6,686 bases of DNA from Microbacteriaceae bacterium UBA6152 (GCA_002423075.1 DIUS01000031.1:1-6686); one strand, 5' to 3'. Positions 1 through 6,654 are shown, counted from the first letter of the stretch. Numbers and translations are program-made. The notes: generated from the letters alone by a model not told the origin.

Positions 1-331
1 ACACCACTTCCAGGGACTTGACCTGCGCGATGAGGGCGTCGATCGTGCCGAGCTGAACTCCGGCGCGGCGGCACGTGTTGCGCAAGTCGGCTGCCGCCAT
101 GTGGTCGTCGCGAGTCGGCTGCACTCCAGGCAGAGCGCCAAAGCGCTGGCGGACCTCGATCTGGGTGCGCATCGGCAAAAATCCTTGAAGGAGCTCTTGA
201 ACAATGAGGCCCGTCGTCACGACCAGATCTGACTCGAGTGCCTTCGTCAACGCCGCAACCGTAGGGCCGCTCGGCGGGACGTCTCGACGAAGCGCGAGCG
301 ACCACACGCTCGTGTCGACAAGCACGGTCAT
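1..331 (-). CDS. vapC: VapC-like PIN-domain ribonuclease toxin, cut by the window edge
   Basis: This is the toxin half of a type II toxin-antitoxin pair. PIN-domain VapC proteins are Mg-dependent RNases that cut tRNA or rRNA and arrest growth when not held by VapB. The reading starts MTVLVDTSVWSLALRRD, with the first catalytic Asp in LVDTSVW. An acidic Glu follows in LIVQELLQG, and the third acidic site lies in the C-terminal block around GTIDALIAQ. About 110 codons are visible with no stop; families of this type run near 130 residues, so only the last 20 or so are missing. The ATG at 331-329 is the normal VapC start. An AAGGCGGA about 10 nt upstream could serve as a weak ribosome site. The frame is also open upstream into the antitoxin, with no stop between them. 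The family call is secure; activity of the fused form is unknown. Confidence 0.92.
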   Translation of the reverse strand, partial: MTVLVDTSVWSLALRRDVPPSGPTVAALTKALESDLVVTTGLIVQELLQGFLPMRTQIEVRQRFGALPGVQPTRDDHMAAADLRNTCRRAGVQLGTIDALIAQVKSLEVV

Positions 332-340
332 GCGCGCGCG
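332..340. repeat. CG dinucleotide tract at the vapB-vapC junction
   Basis: GCGCGCGCG lies immediately before the toxin start on the coding strand. Its length sets the frame between antitoxin and toxin. The present length gives a fusion. One more CG unit gives the standard ATGA stop-start overlap. One fewer puts the antitoxin in a third frame across the toxin start. Slippage here, or a base-calling error, would explain the missing stop. Confidence 0.6.
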
Positions 341-526
341 TTCCGCCTTGTAGTCGAACGAGTCGTCCCACTCCAGGGTGCCGACGAGGTCGAGCAAGCC
401 GAGCTGTTCACGCCGGGCGATGAACTCCCGTAGCGCGAGTGTCACGGCTGCCTTCTTGGTGGCCTGACCACTCACCGCGAGGGCGCGCTCCAGAAGTTCG
501 GGATCAAGTGCCAAATTCGTTGCCAT
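332..526 (-). CDS. vapB: VapB-like antitoxin, fused in frame to VapC (no own stop codon)
   Basis: This is the antitoxin half of the pair. It starts MATNLALDPELLERALAV, the short beta strand and helix typical of ribbon-helix-helix VapB antitoxins of the DUF2191 type. It continues with a Lys-rich turn (QATKKAAV) and helix, and ends in the toxin-wrapping tail LEWDDSFDYKAERAR. The start is well fixed by AAGGAGG at 538-532, 5 nt before ATG 526-524. Such antitoxins usually end in an ATGA overlap with vapC. Here codon 65 runs directly into the toxin ATG in the same frame, so the two halves form one open frame. Adding one CG unit to the GCGCGCGCG tract at 332-340 would restore the expected TGA overlapping the toxin ATG. 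VapB normally binds DNA at its own promoter and neutralises VapC. Confidence 0.88.
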
Positions 527-535
527 CGCCACCTC

Positions 536-555
536 CTTACACACGAGCCTACACA
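536..555 (-). promoter_or_regulatory. vapBC -10 element with a 12-bp-spaced direct repeat (candidate operator)
   Basis: On the minus strand TAGGCT (551-546) is a good actinobacterial -10, about 20 nt before the vapB ATG. No convincing -35 is visible. On the plus strand CTTACACA (536-543) and CCTACACA (548-555) form a direct repeat, 7 of 8 bases identical, with a 12-bp period. The repeat covers both the -10 and the Shine-Dalgarno sequence, where an autoregulating ribbon-helix-helix antitoxin would be expected to bind. The TAG of the -10 is also the stop codon of the upstream gene. The operator role is inferred. Confidence 0.4.
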
Positions 556-1076
556 GAGCGACTCGGCGTTACTGGGCGGAGGCGTTGCCGCCTTTGTGCA
601 CAGGCCGCGCATTCGCAGGAGTCGAAGGGGTGCGGGCCAGGGATCACGACCGCGCGCGGCAGTTCGTCCGCGATCGAGTAGGTCGCGAAGGAGTACATCG
701 GCCCTGTCGAGGCCCAGCTCTCGCCGTCACACAGCTGAATGCCCAAGAGTCGAACCCCTCGACAGCTCAACCATTCCTCGACGACCCTGACGCGCTCCCA
801 GTCGAAACTTTCGGGGTACCCCGATGCATCGACGACGTCGTAGCCGAGTGCAACGAATCGAGTGTCGTACTTCGGAAGATCGTCGTTGTTGTCGGGGATG
901 GCGCGGTCGATTAAGTCGAGCGCGGCGGCATCGAAGCTTCCCGAGAACGAGGGAATCACGGTGCAGATGTCTGTGACGCGCAAGTCGGCGTCGAGGCAGA
1001 CCATGCGGAGCGCGCCCCGTTCACGTCGCTCGGCGAACAAGAGAACGTGAAGGTCGTAGCCAGCTTCAATGATCAT
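549..1076 (-). CDS. Hypothetical protein, possible degenerate RadC/JAB-like fold
   Basis: I do not recognise this protein with confidence. From the ATG at 1076 it has 175 residues; the frame stays open to a GTG at 1187, giving 212. Neither start has a clear Shine-Dalgarno sequence, and the extra 37 residues are Pro/Arg-rich and look unlike a domain. The body alternates strands and helices: LRMVCLDADLRVTDI, a central RFVALGYDVV strand, then WERVRVVEEWLSCRGVRLLG and a following strand. The order loosely resembles the JAB domain of RadC-type proteins, but the HxHPSG metal motif and its partner Asp are absent, so any such fold would be inactive. The C-terminus has a Cys cluster (CECAAC) and a basic tail. 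It is co-oriented with vapBC, and its TAG stop lies 22 nt before vapB, so read-through into vapBC is possible. Third-position GC is modest, in keeping with accessory DNA. Confidence 0.55.
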   Translation of the reverse strand: MIIEAGYDLHVLLFAERRERGALRMVCLDADLRVTDICTVIPSFSGSFDAAALDLIDRAIPDNNDDLPKYDTRFVALGYDVVDASGYPESFDWERVRVVEEWLSCRGVRLLGIQLCDGESWASTGPMYSFATYSIADELPRAVVIPGPHPFDSCECAACAQRRQRLRPVTPSRSV

Positions 1077-1187
1077 GCGCTGAACGTAGGGGTGTGCCTT
1101 CGCCCGCCTCACCCATGGCTTCGGTGCCGTGGACTTCCGAAACCGTGGTGCAACTGGGGACGACTCGACACGGGCGGCACGCCACAC

Positions 1188-1615
1188 CAGACAGTGGCGC
1201 GAGCCCAGTGCGACCCCAAAGGTGGGCCAGTGACCACCGCCCGTGCTGTAGCCCAGCCCGTGCCGTACTAGCTGCAGGTGGACTCTTTCGCAGGGGAGGC
1301 CGCGTAGCGATCCAGTCTCGTTGGCCGTGTCGAGGTCTTTCTCGACTCACGCAGAGCTCTCGATATTGCTCTCGACCGCAGTCAGGTCACCGTTGACGAC
1401 TCCGAATTTTCGAGATGGAGTGGCTCATCGACGACATCGCGCGCAACGGCGAGGCGACGACGATCGATGAGGCGGATGCTCGCCCTGTGCCATCGTTCGA
1501 TCAAGCCGCGCTGCGCACGTGCGGCACGTGAGCACGGCGCCGCGCATTATGCCCGCCCGATCCGTGCTCTCGCAAGGGGATGTGTTCGGCGCGATGAACC
1601 GGGCACCCTGAATCA
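1188..1615. other. Gene-poor stretch with possible gene remnants
   Basis: I see no complete gene here. Two short plus-strand stretches read like protein: an open segment from about 1308 to 1408 (RVEVFLDSRRALDIALDRS, then QVTVDDSEF) and the 38-codon frame described separately at 1415-1531. They are in different frames, joined near a TTTT run at 1407-1410. This looks like one broken gene or two fragments. The open frames on the other strand are Arg- and Cys-rich and look like shadows. No RNA gene, CRISPR array or clear terminator is apparent. Confidence 0.45.
1415..1531 (+). pseudogene. Short remnant reading frame, possibly the 3' end of a broken gene
   Basis: This 38-codon frame starts MEWLIDDIARNGEATTIDEA and ends in AALRTCGT before TGA. 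Its acidic composition and codon choice look like protein-coding sequence. No Shine-Dalgarno sequence precedes the ATG. An upstream segment in another frame (to about 1408) also reads plausibly and stops making sense where this one begins. That suggests the C-terminal end of a gene broken by a 1-base change near the TTTT run. I recognise no family. It could instead be a chance frame, as it is short. Confidence 0.25.
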
Positions 1616-1960
1616 ATGAGAAAGCTGTACTACGCAGGCGGATCCATCATCATCAGCGACCAGGTGTGCAAGGCGGTCTTGCGGTATTCGCGGGCGCTCG
1701 CAAAGTCCGAGTCATCCGACCTCATCATCCTGCCGGCCTTCACCGAGGCCTTCGGCAAGGGCGTTGCCCACATATTGATCGGGCCGGCGAGCCAGATGAT
1801 GTCGGTGCCGACGGCCGACTTCGACGTCGACCTCGCTGATGCGCGCATGGTCGAGATTCTGGAGGGCCGCACCCTCAAGAATGACCCCGACCGCCCCGAG
1901 TGGAGCGAAGACGTCGCCGATGTCATGGATCTCGACGGATTCGACTGGGGGCTCGACTCC

Positions 1961-1969
<9 letters not shown>
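1616..1969 (+). CDS. Conserved-looking hypothetical protein, 117 aa
   Basis: I recognise no characterised family. The protein starts MRKLYYAGGSIIISDQVCKA. An Ala-rich helix follows (AVLRYSRALAKS), then strands around DLIILPAF and VAHILIGPASQMM, and a strongly acidic C-terminal half ending in DLDGFDWGLDSLA. There is no signal peptide or membrane segment, so it is probably a small cytoplasmic alpha/beta protein. The ATG at 1616 is the first good start, and an in-frame TGA lies just upstream. No clear Shine-Dalgarno sequence is visible. Small acidic proteins of this layout, with a GPASQ-like motif, seem familiar to me from Microbacteriaceae genomes, but I can name no function. Its stop codon overlaps the end of the convergent UbiB-family gene by 9 bp, leaving no room for a terminator between them. 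Confidence 0.75.
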
Positions 1970-3652
<1,683 letters not shown>

Positions 3653-3655
3653 GAC

Positions 3656-4246
3656 TCAGTCTTCGGCGAGGATGGCGTAGAGCGCCTTGCGCGTCTGGTC
3701 GAGCAGGGCAGCGGCGCGCTCCTGCTGCTCACGCGTGCCGCTCTGGGCGACCTGCGCGGCAGCCTGCGCGAGCTTGGCGCCCGCACGCGGTACCGCCGAG
3801 GTGCGCTCGCTCCAGTGGTCGTTCCACCGCCCGCTCATGCGGTCGGTGAAGTCGCTCATGCTCCAGTCGGGGCGGCTCCGTGCCTCGCTCTCGCTGTCGT
3901 GCGCTTCGCCGACGGCAGCCGCGGCCGCACGGCCCGCGTCGGTGAGTGTGTAGACCGTGCGCTCGCCGTCGTGCTGCGCTCCGACCAGACCCTCATCGCT
4001 GAGCTGCTGCAGCATCGGGTATACCTCGCTCGCGGCGGGCATCCACGAACCGCCACTGGCGGCGGTGATGGTCTGCATGACTTGGTGGCCATTCTTCGCG
4101 TCGTGAGCGAGCGCGGTGAGGATGGCGGTGCGCAGATCACCGTGGGCGGTCGCGCCACGCGAACCGCTGCGGGGCGTGAACGCGTCGCGGAGGCTCTCGA
4201 CTGCCTCACGGAGGTCAAAGCCGGGGGAGGAGGACGAGCTGCGCAT
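3656..4246 (-). CDS. PadR family transcriptional regulator
   Basis: This is a winged-helix DNA-binding regulator of the PadR family. The domain lies at about residues 35-110 of a 196-aa protein. A helix LRTAILTALA opens it. The recognition-helix block, where PadR proteins usually have PSxGSxYPxLxxL, is MPAASEVYPMLQQLSDEGLV. The wing has DGERTVYTLTDAGR. The C-terminal third is long, charged and helical (residues about 110-196), probably the dimerisation region. I chose the ATG at 4246 because AAGGGA sits 6 nt upstream; the frame also allows a GTG at 4261, but that GTG overlaps the ribosome site. The gene ends 3 nt before the UbiB-family kinase gene, so the two probably form an operon. A TACTCT at 4310-4305 could be its -10. 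Which signal it senses is unknown. Confidence 0.9.
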   Translation of the reverse strand: MRSSSSSPGFDLREAVESLRDAFTPRSGSRGATAHGDLRTAILTALAHDAKNGHQVMQTITAASGGSWMPAASEVYPMLQQLSDEGLVGAQHDGERTVYTLTDAGRAAAAAVGEAHDSESEARSRPDWSMSDFTDRMSGRWNDHWSERTSAVPRAGAKLAQAAAQVAQSGTREQQERAAALLDQTRKALYAILAED

Positions 4247-4328
4247 AGCGGTTCCCTTCACGCGATGGCGGGGGAGCGTCGAACGGCGTCCTCTCCGCCA
4301 GCTCAGAGTAGAACGGTCACCTGGATGC

Positions 4329-4350
4329 GCGCCGACCTTGCGCTCGGCGC
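4329..4350 (-). terminator. GC-rich stem-loop downstream of the four-TM protein gene
   Basis: GCGCCGA (4329-4335) and TCGGCGC (4344-4350) are perfect 7-base arms around an 8-base loop. The hairpin lies about 50 nt past the stop of the minus-strand membrane-protein gene and before padR. No T tract follows, so it would be a tract-less terminator of the kind proposed in actinobacteria. It could instead be a regulator-binding dyad in the padR upstream region. Confidence 0.4.
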
Positions 4351-4399
4351 AGGCTGAACGGGTTCTGTGCGGCGAAATTAGCTCGGGAAGGCGGCGCTG

Positions 4400-4795
4400 C
4401 TACGTCGCGGGGGCGCTCGAGTCAGCGAGTTTTCCGCGTAGCAAGAGCAGCGGCAACAGCCACCCGCCGAGTGCAGTGATGAGCCAGACGATGAGGCTCG
4501 CGAGCACCCACGTGTCGATGCCGCTCAGCGTGATGCCGCCCGGAAAGAAGCTCGCGAGCAGCAGCGCGACGAACGTCGAGACCAGCCCAATGCCTCCAAG
4601 CACGGCAGGCGCGTACTTGCGCGCCATATTAATGATGAAGGGGGTCAGGATGCTCTGTGCGAGGGCGAACACCGTGACAGCGATGATGAACCCCGAGGCC
4701 GAGAGTCCGAACTCCGGCAGCAACCACGCGGCGATAAGCAGCGCGAGTGCCGCAGTGCCGACGTAGATGGCCAGGCGGATGAGGAAGCGGATCAT
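4400..4795 (-). CDS. Phage holin family (PF04020-like) four-TM membrane protein
   Basis: This 131-aa protein is almost wholly hydrophobic, with four predicted membrane segments near residues 4-24, 33-52, 64-84 and 95-118. The pattern and the motif SILTPFI after the second segment match the PF04020 'phage holin family 4' group, also called the mycobacterial four-TMS holin or YvlD-like family. Despite the name, chromosomal members are not known to lyse cells, and no phage gene is nearby. I chose ATG 4795 because the frame upstream (to 5011) is Ser/Arg-rich, hydrophilic, and overlaps the oppositely oriented SHOCT gene. The Shine-Dalgarno sequence is weak. The gene is divergent from the SHOCT gene and followed by a GC-rich stem-loop. 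Its cellular role is unknown. Confidence 0.85.
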   Translation of the reverse strand: MIRFLIRLAIYVGTAALALLIAAWLLPEFGLSASGFIIAVTVFALAQSILTPFIINMARKYAPAVLGGIGLVSTFVALLLASFFPGGITLSGIDTWVLASLIVWLITALGGWLLPLLLLRGKLADSSAPAT

Positions 4796-4868
4796 GTGCC
4801 TATCGTGCACGGTCCAGGTGTGTTTGTCACGCACAACCGGTACGCCCCGTGCGAGCGAAGGAGCCGCC

Positions 4869-5123
4869 CTGGCAACTGCAGACGAGTACGTGCGCCTCGG
4901 ACCGATTGACTCCGTCGTCACGACGCCCGCCCATGACGTGGGCGAGATCGACGGCGTCGACATGGCGTTCTTCGATGGCGCCGCGTCGTACCTGCTCGAC
5001 GACGACGACATTCACGACGTGAGCGCGACACTCGAGCAGCTCAAGCAGCTGGGCGAATTGCGCGATGCGGGCATCCTGACCCCGGACGAATTCGAGGCGA
5101 AAAAGGCCGCGATCCTCGGGTAG
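4869..5123 (+). CDS. SHOCT-domain protein resembling an internally reduced DUF6325 protein
   Basis: The last 30 residues (LEQLKQLGELRDAGILTPDE, then FEAKKAAILG) are a clear SHOCT domain, a short helical oligomerisation module. The front part reads ATADEYVRLGPIDSVV and then VDMAFFDGAASYLLDDDDI. These look like the first strand and the FEGASSGLL-type middle of DUF6325 proteins, which are near 140 residues. About 45 residues between them, and the VYEN/WA segment before the SHOCT tail, seem to be missing, leaving roughly 84 residues. The best ribosome site, AAGGAG (4858-4863), lies 5 nt before an in-frame CTG at 4869. Upstream in-frame starts (ATG 4767 or 4794, GTG 4818) have no ribosome site and would run into the divergent gene; GTG 4890 is possible. 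The end is certain and the start is not. The function of either domain here is unknown. Confidence 0.75.
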   Translation: MATADEYVRLGPIDSVVTTPAHDVGEIDGVDMAFFDGAASYLLDDDDIHDVSATLEQLKQLGELRDAGILTPDEFEAKKAAILG

Positions 5124-5135
5124 CGCCCGCCCGCG

Positions 5136-5276
5136 TCAGCCGTTCAGCAGCACGAAGAGCAGCGTGGTTCCACTCAACGTGAGGCCGACGAGGCCGAGAA
5201 TGAGCACCCAGGTGAGAACCTTCATGGTACGCACGCGGCCCATGAAGCCGACGGGGCGCTCATCGTGGTCTGACAT
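5136..5276 (-). CDS. Small single-TM membrane protein, 46 aa
   Basis: This short frame starts MSDHDERPVGFMGRVRTMKV and continues as one long hydrophobic helix (LTWVLILGLVGLTLSGTTLL, then FVLLNG). It is a hydrophilic, charged N-terminus followed by a membrane segment at about residues 20-44. I do not recognise a named family. Support comes from its composition, its clean ATG and TGA, and a TAGGCT exactly 6 nt before the ATG, which would give a leaderless transcript starting at the A of the ATG. Positive charges sit just before the helix, so the N-terminus is probably cytoplasmic. It lies in the gap between the SHOCT gene and the winged-helix regulator and is co-oriented with the regulator. Confidence 0.6.
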   Translation of the reverse strand: MSDHDERPVGFMGRVRTMKVLTWVLILGLVGLTLSGTTLLFVLLNG

Positions 5277-5282
5277 GGTGCG

Positions 5283-5288
5283 AGCCTA
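5283..5288 (-). promoter_or_regulatory. TAGGCT -10 element placed for a leaderless transcript
   Basis: TAGGCT on the minus strand ends 6 nt before the ATG of the 46-aa membrane protein, so transcription would begin at or next to the start codon. Leaderless mRNAs of this kind are common in actinobacteria. No clear -35 is visible at 17-18 nt spacing. Confidence 0.45.
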
Positions 5289-5314
5289 CTGCCGGGTGAG
5301 CCCGATTCGACTGC

Positions 5315-5593
5315 TCAGCGCAGTTCGGCCAGCGCCGAGATGAGGTCGCCGACCGTGTGCCCCGCATTCGACGGATGCCGGAGCGGCGCCGTCGGAACCA
5401 CCGAGTAATGGTTGCGTCGGCCACGGCGCTCGCGCTCGAGGTACCCGGTGGCCGCGAGGTCTCCGAGGATCGTGACGGTCGACCGCGTCGAGATGCCGAT
5501 CTCGTTGGCGAGCAGCTGCACCGTGGCATCGGGATTCTTCGCAACCTCGAGCAGCACGTGCGCATGGTGGGTGAGGAAGGTCCACGACGACAT
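5315..5593 (-). CDS. Winged helix-turn-helix transcriptional regulator (MarR/ArsR-like)
   Basis: This is a small DNA-binding protein of 92 aa. It opens MSSWTFLTHHAHVLLEVAK, a pattern I associate with a family of short actinobacterial winged-helix regulators. The HTH is at about residues 25-50 (VQLLANEIGISTRSTVTIL), followed by a basic wing (YLERERRGRRNHYSV) and a short C-terminal helix (VGDLISALAELR). I chose ATG 5593 over the frame's first ATG at 5659: the family start fits, and the best -10 (TACTAT, 5656-5651) lies between them. No strong Shine-Dalgarno sequence is visible. The gene is divergent from the truncated bicarbonate-permease gene, with dyad symmetries in the gap, so it probably regulates itself and once controlled the permease. 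The ligand is unknown. Confidence 0.87.
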   Translation of the reverse strand: MSSWTFLTHHAHVLLEVAKNPDATVQLLANEIGISTRSTVTILGDLAATGYLERERRGRRNHYSVVPTAPLRHPSNAGHTVGDLISALAELR

Positions 5594-5595
5594 GA

Positions 5596-5606
5596 GCACA
5601 GTGTGC
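5596..5606. repeat. Short palindrome abutting the winged-helix regulator start codon
   Basis: GCACA, one central base, then TGTGC form an 11-bp perfect dyad ending 2 nt before the regulator's ATG (on the minus strand GCACACTGTGC). It lies where a ribosome site would be expected. It could be a second operator for autoregulation or may occur by chance; short dyads are common in GC-rich DNA. Confidence 0.3.
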
Positions 5607-5633
5607 CAGGCCAGGTTGTCTGCGCGGCAATAT

Positions 5634-5680
5634 GTGAAGCAGTTTGCACGATAGTACACAACGCATGAACTCTACTTCAC
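5634..5680. promoter_or_regulatory. Inverted repeat and -10 element in the divergent regulator/permease gap
   Basis: GTGAAGCAG (5634-5642) and CTACTTCAC (5672-5680) are inverted arms matching at 8 of 9 positions, with 29 bases between. On the minus strand TACTAT (5656-5651) is the best -10 for the winged-helix gene and lies between the arms. One arm overlaps the expected -35 and the other sits just past the expected transcription start near 5644. This is a sensible operator layout for a dimeric winged-helix protein. Binding is inferred. Confidence 0.45.
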
Positions 5681-5710
5681 CTGTTTGACGCGACCGCCGG
5701 AGCCGCCCCC

Positions 5711-5944
5711 GTGATTCTCGAGACCGCCGCCGCCAACCTACTCTCCGCCCCCGTACTCGCCTTCGTGCTCGGCCTCGTCGCCGTCGCCGTGCGCAGCGAC
5801 CTGCGGCTGCCCGAAGCGCTCACGACCTCGATCTCGATCTACCTGCTGCTCGCCATCGGAGTGAAGGGCGGTGTCGCCTTGCGTTCGGCGCCCGGACGTT
5901 CGGTCGCCCAACGCCGAGTCACATATCGAGATCGATGCTCGTGA
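5711..5944 (+). pseudogene. Truncated SbtA-type sodium-dependent bicarbonate permease (5' fragment)
   Basis: The frame begins at GTG 5711, with GGAG 8 nt upstream: MILETAAANLLSAPVLAFVL. It continues through two membrane helices with the highly conserved block SDLRLPEALTTSISIYLLLA followed by IGVKGGVALRSA. This is the N-terminus of the sodium-dependent bicarbonate transport permease family (SbtA), which normally has over 300 residues and about ten helices. Similarity ends near residue 60 (about base 5893). The remaining residues (PGRSVAQRRVTYRDRCS) look like out-of-context read-through, ending at TGA 5942-5944 inside the 3' end of an opposite gene. The fragment cannot make a transporter. The start region and the divergent regulator look intact, which suggests recent loss through insertion, deletion or rearrangement. 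Confidence 0.8.
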
Positions 5945-6179
5945 TCCACGGGCCACCCGTGGACGTCGATTCAAAGGCCGCTGAGCCGTGACGAACGGTG
6001 ACCGGGGTCGCGGCCGTGACCAGCACGTCGTACTGGTCACCATGCCGGCCGATGATGCGCACGAAACCTCCGCCGTCGCGCACAGCCGAGATGACCGCCT
6101 TGATGAGGTCATCAACCTCCACGTCATCTGCGAGCGGAATGTGCTGATGGTTGATCGTCAGGATCGTAGAACTCGTCAT
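5919..6179 (-). CDS. Hypothetical protein, 86 aa, downstream of a DUF7882-type gene
   Basis: No characterised family is recognised. The protein starts MTSSTILTINHQHIPLADDV. An acidic helix follows (VEVDDLIKAVISAVRDGG), then strands GFVRIIGR, YDVLVTAATPVTVRH and the end ITSIDLDM. It looks like a small alpha/beta protein without membrane segments or signal peptide. ATG 6179 is preferred because GAGGAGG lies 8 nt upstream. The frame extends to an ATG at 6248, adding 23 residues (MRKAWFSRILRAYRDGLSEE, then ACL), with only a weak ribosome site. It follows the DUF7882-type gene in the same direction after 114 bp and is probably co-transcribed with it. Its 3' end abuts the break in the permease fragment. 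Confidence 0.7.
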   Translation of the reverse strand: MTSSTILTINHQHIPLADDVEVDDLIKAVISAVRDGGGFVRIIGRHGDQYDVLVTAATPVTVRHGSAAFESTSTGGPWITSIDLDM

Positions 6180-6293
6180 CAAGCAGGCCTCCTCGGATAG
6201 GCCATCACGGTACGCCCGCAGAATGCGTGAGAACCAGGCCTTGCGCATACCGCTTTCTGCGACTACACCGATCGAAGCTTTCGCTCTCGCGGG

Positions 6294-6599
6294 TCACTCC
6301 ACTGAGGTCACCGGCGGGTCGTCAGTGATGTGCACTCCGCCCGTCGCCGACGAGAGGATGAGTGATTCGATCCACTCACGGTTGATCTGAGGTGCTCGCG
6401 AACCCGAGTAGGTAATGTGCACCGGCACGCCGTTGTCGATCCAGAGTGCGTGACGGCCGCCGCCGCCCTGCGCCGGTACAGCCCACGACAGGAAGAAGTT
6501 CTCCGACCGACGAAGTTTGGTGCTGATCACGATCTGCAAATGCGCGAGCATCCGATCGTCGAACGAGAACTCCTCGTTCTGGTAACGCAGTATCCCCAT
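6294..6599 (-). CDS. DUF7882-type small protein
   Basis: This 101-aa protein starts MGILRYQNEEFSFDDRMLAH and has the family's most constant part, LAHLQIVISTKLRRSENFFL, followed by SW. It then continues with strands ALWIDNGVPVHITYSGSRAP and the helix INREWIESLILSS. The opening MGxxxY and the LAHLQ...KLRR.E.F..SW pattern are what I know from DUF7882 proteins, which are common in Microbacteriaceae, often several per genome. Some databases label them ATP-dependent DNA ligase, although they lack any ligase motif (no KxDG). ATG 6599 is fixed by AAGGGGA 6 nt upstream; the longer frame from 6671 crosses the likely promoter. The function is unknown. Confidence 0.88.
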   Translation of the reverse strand: MGILRYQNEEFSFDDRMLAHLQIVISTKLRRSENFFLSWAVPAQGGGGRHALWIDNGVPVHITYSGSRAPQINREWIESLILSSATGGVHITDDPPVTSVE

Positions 6600-6648
6600 G
6601 GCCGTTCCCCTTACGACATTCTCGAGGGCCGCCGGAGCGGCCGAGGTG

Positions 6649-6654
6649 AGCCTA
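6649..6654 (-). promoter_or_regulatory. TAGGCT -10 element upstream of the DUF7882-type gene
   Basis: TAGGCT on the minus strand lies 49 nt before ATG 6599, giving a leader of about 40 nt. It is the same hexamer seen before vapB and before the 46-aa protein. No recognisable -35 is seen; that position falls inside the neighbouring G/C hairpin. Confidence 0.4.

Noticed and set aside
740..775. TTCGA with flanking stem-like bases on the minus strand, resembling a tRNA T-arm
   Set aside because: The stem bases do not pair and no acceptor or anticodon arm is found nearby.
1516..1530. Two CACGTG palindromes 9 bp apart
   Set aside because: They occur by chance often in this composition and lie in the tail of a short remnant frame with no promoter nearby.
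4496..4559. Two identical 10-bp palindromes GCTCGCGAGC, 54 bp apart, as a possible repeat family
   Set aside because: Both lie in the four-TM gene and encode Leu-Ala-Ser with the preferred codons CTC GCG AGC; the identity follows from codon use.
4928..4944. 6-bp hairpin CGCCCA/TGGGCG inside the SHOCT gene as a deletion scar or terminator
   Set aside because: The arms are short and within GC-rich coding sequence; nothing ties it to the missing domain segments.
4400..5011. A 203-codon version of the four-TM protein starting at 5011
   Set aside because: The extra N-terminus is hydrophilic, overlaps the divergent SHOCT gene and is not part of the family; ATG 4795 is the better start.
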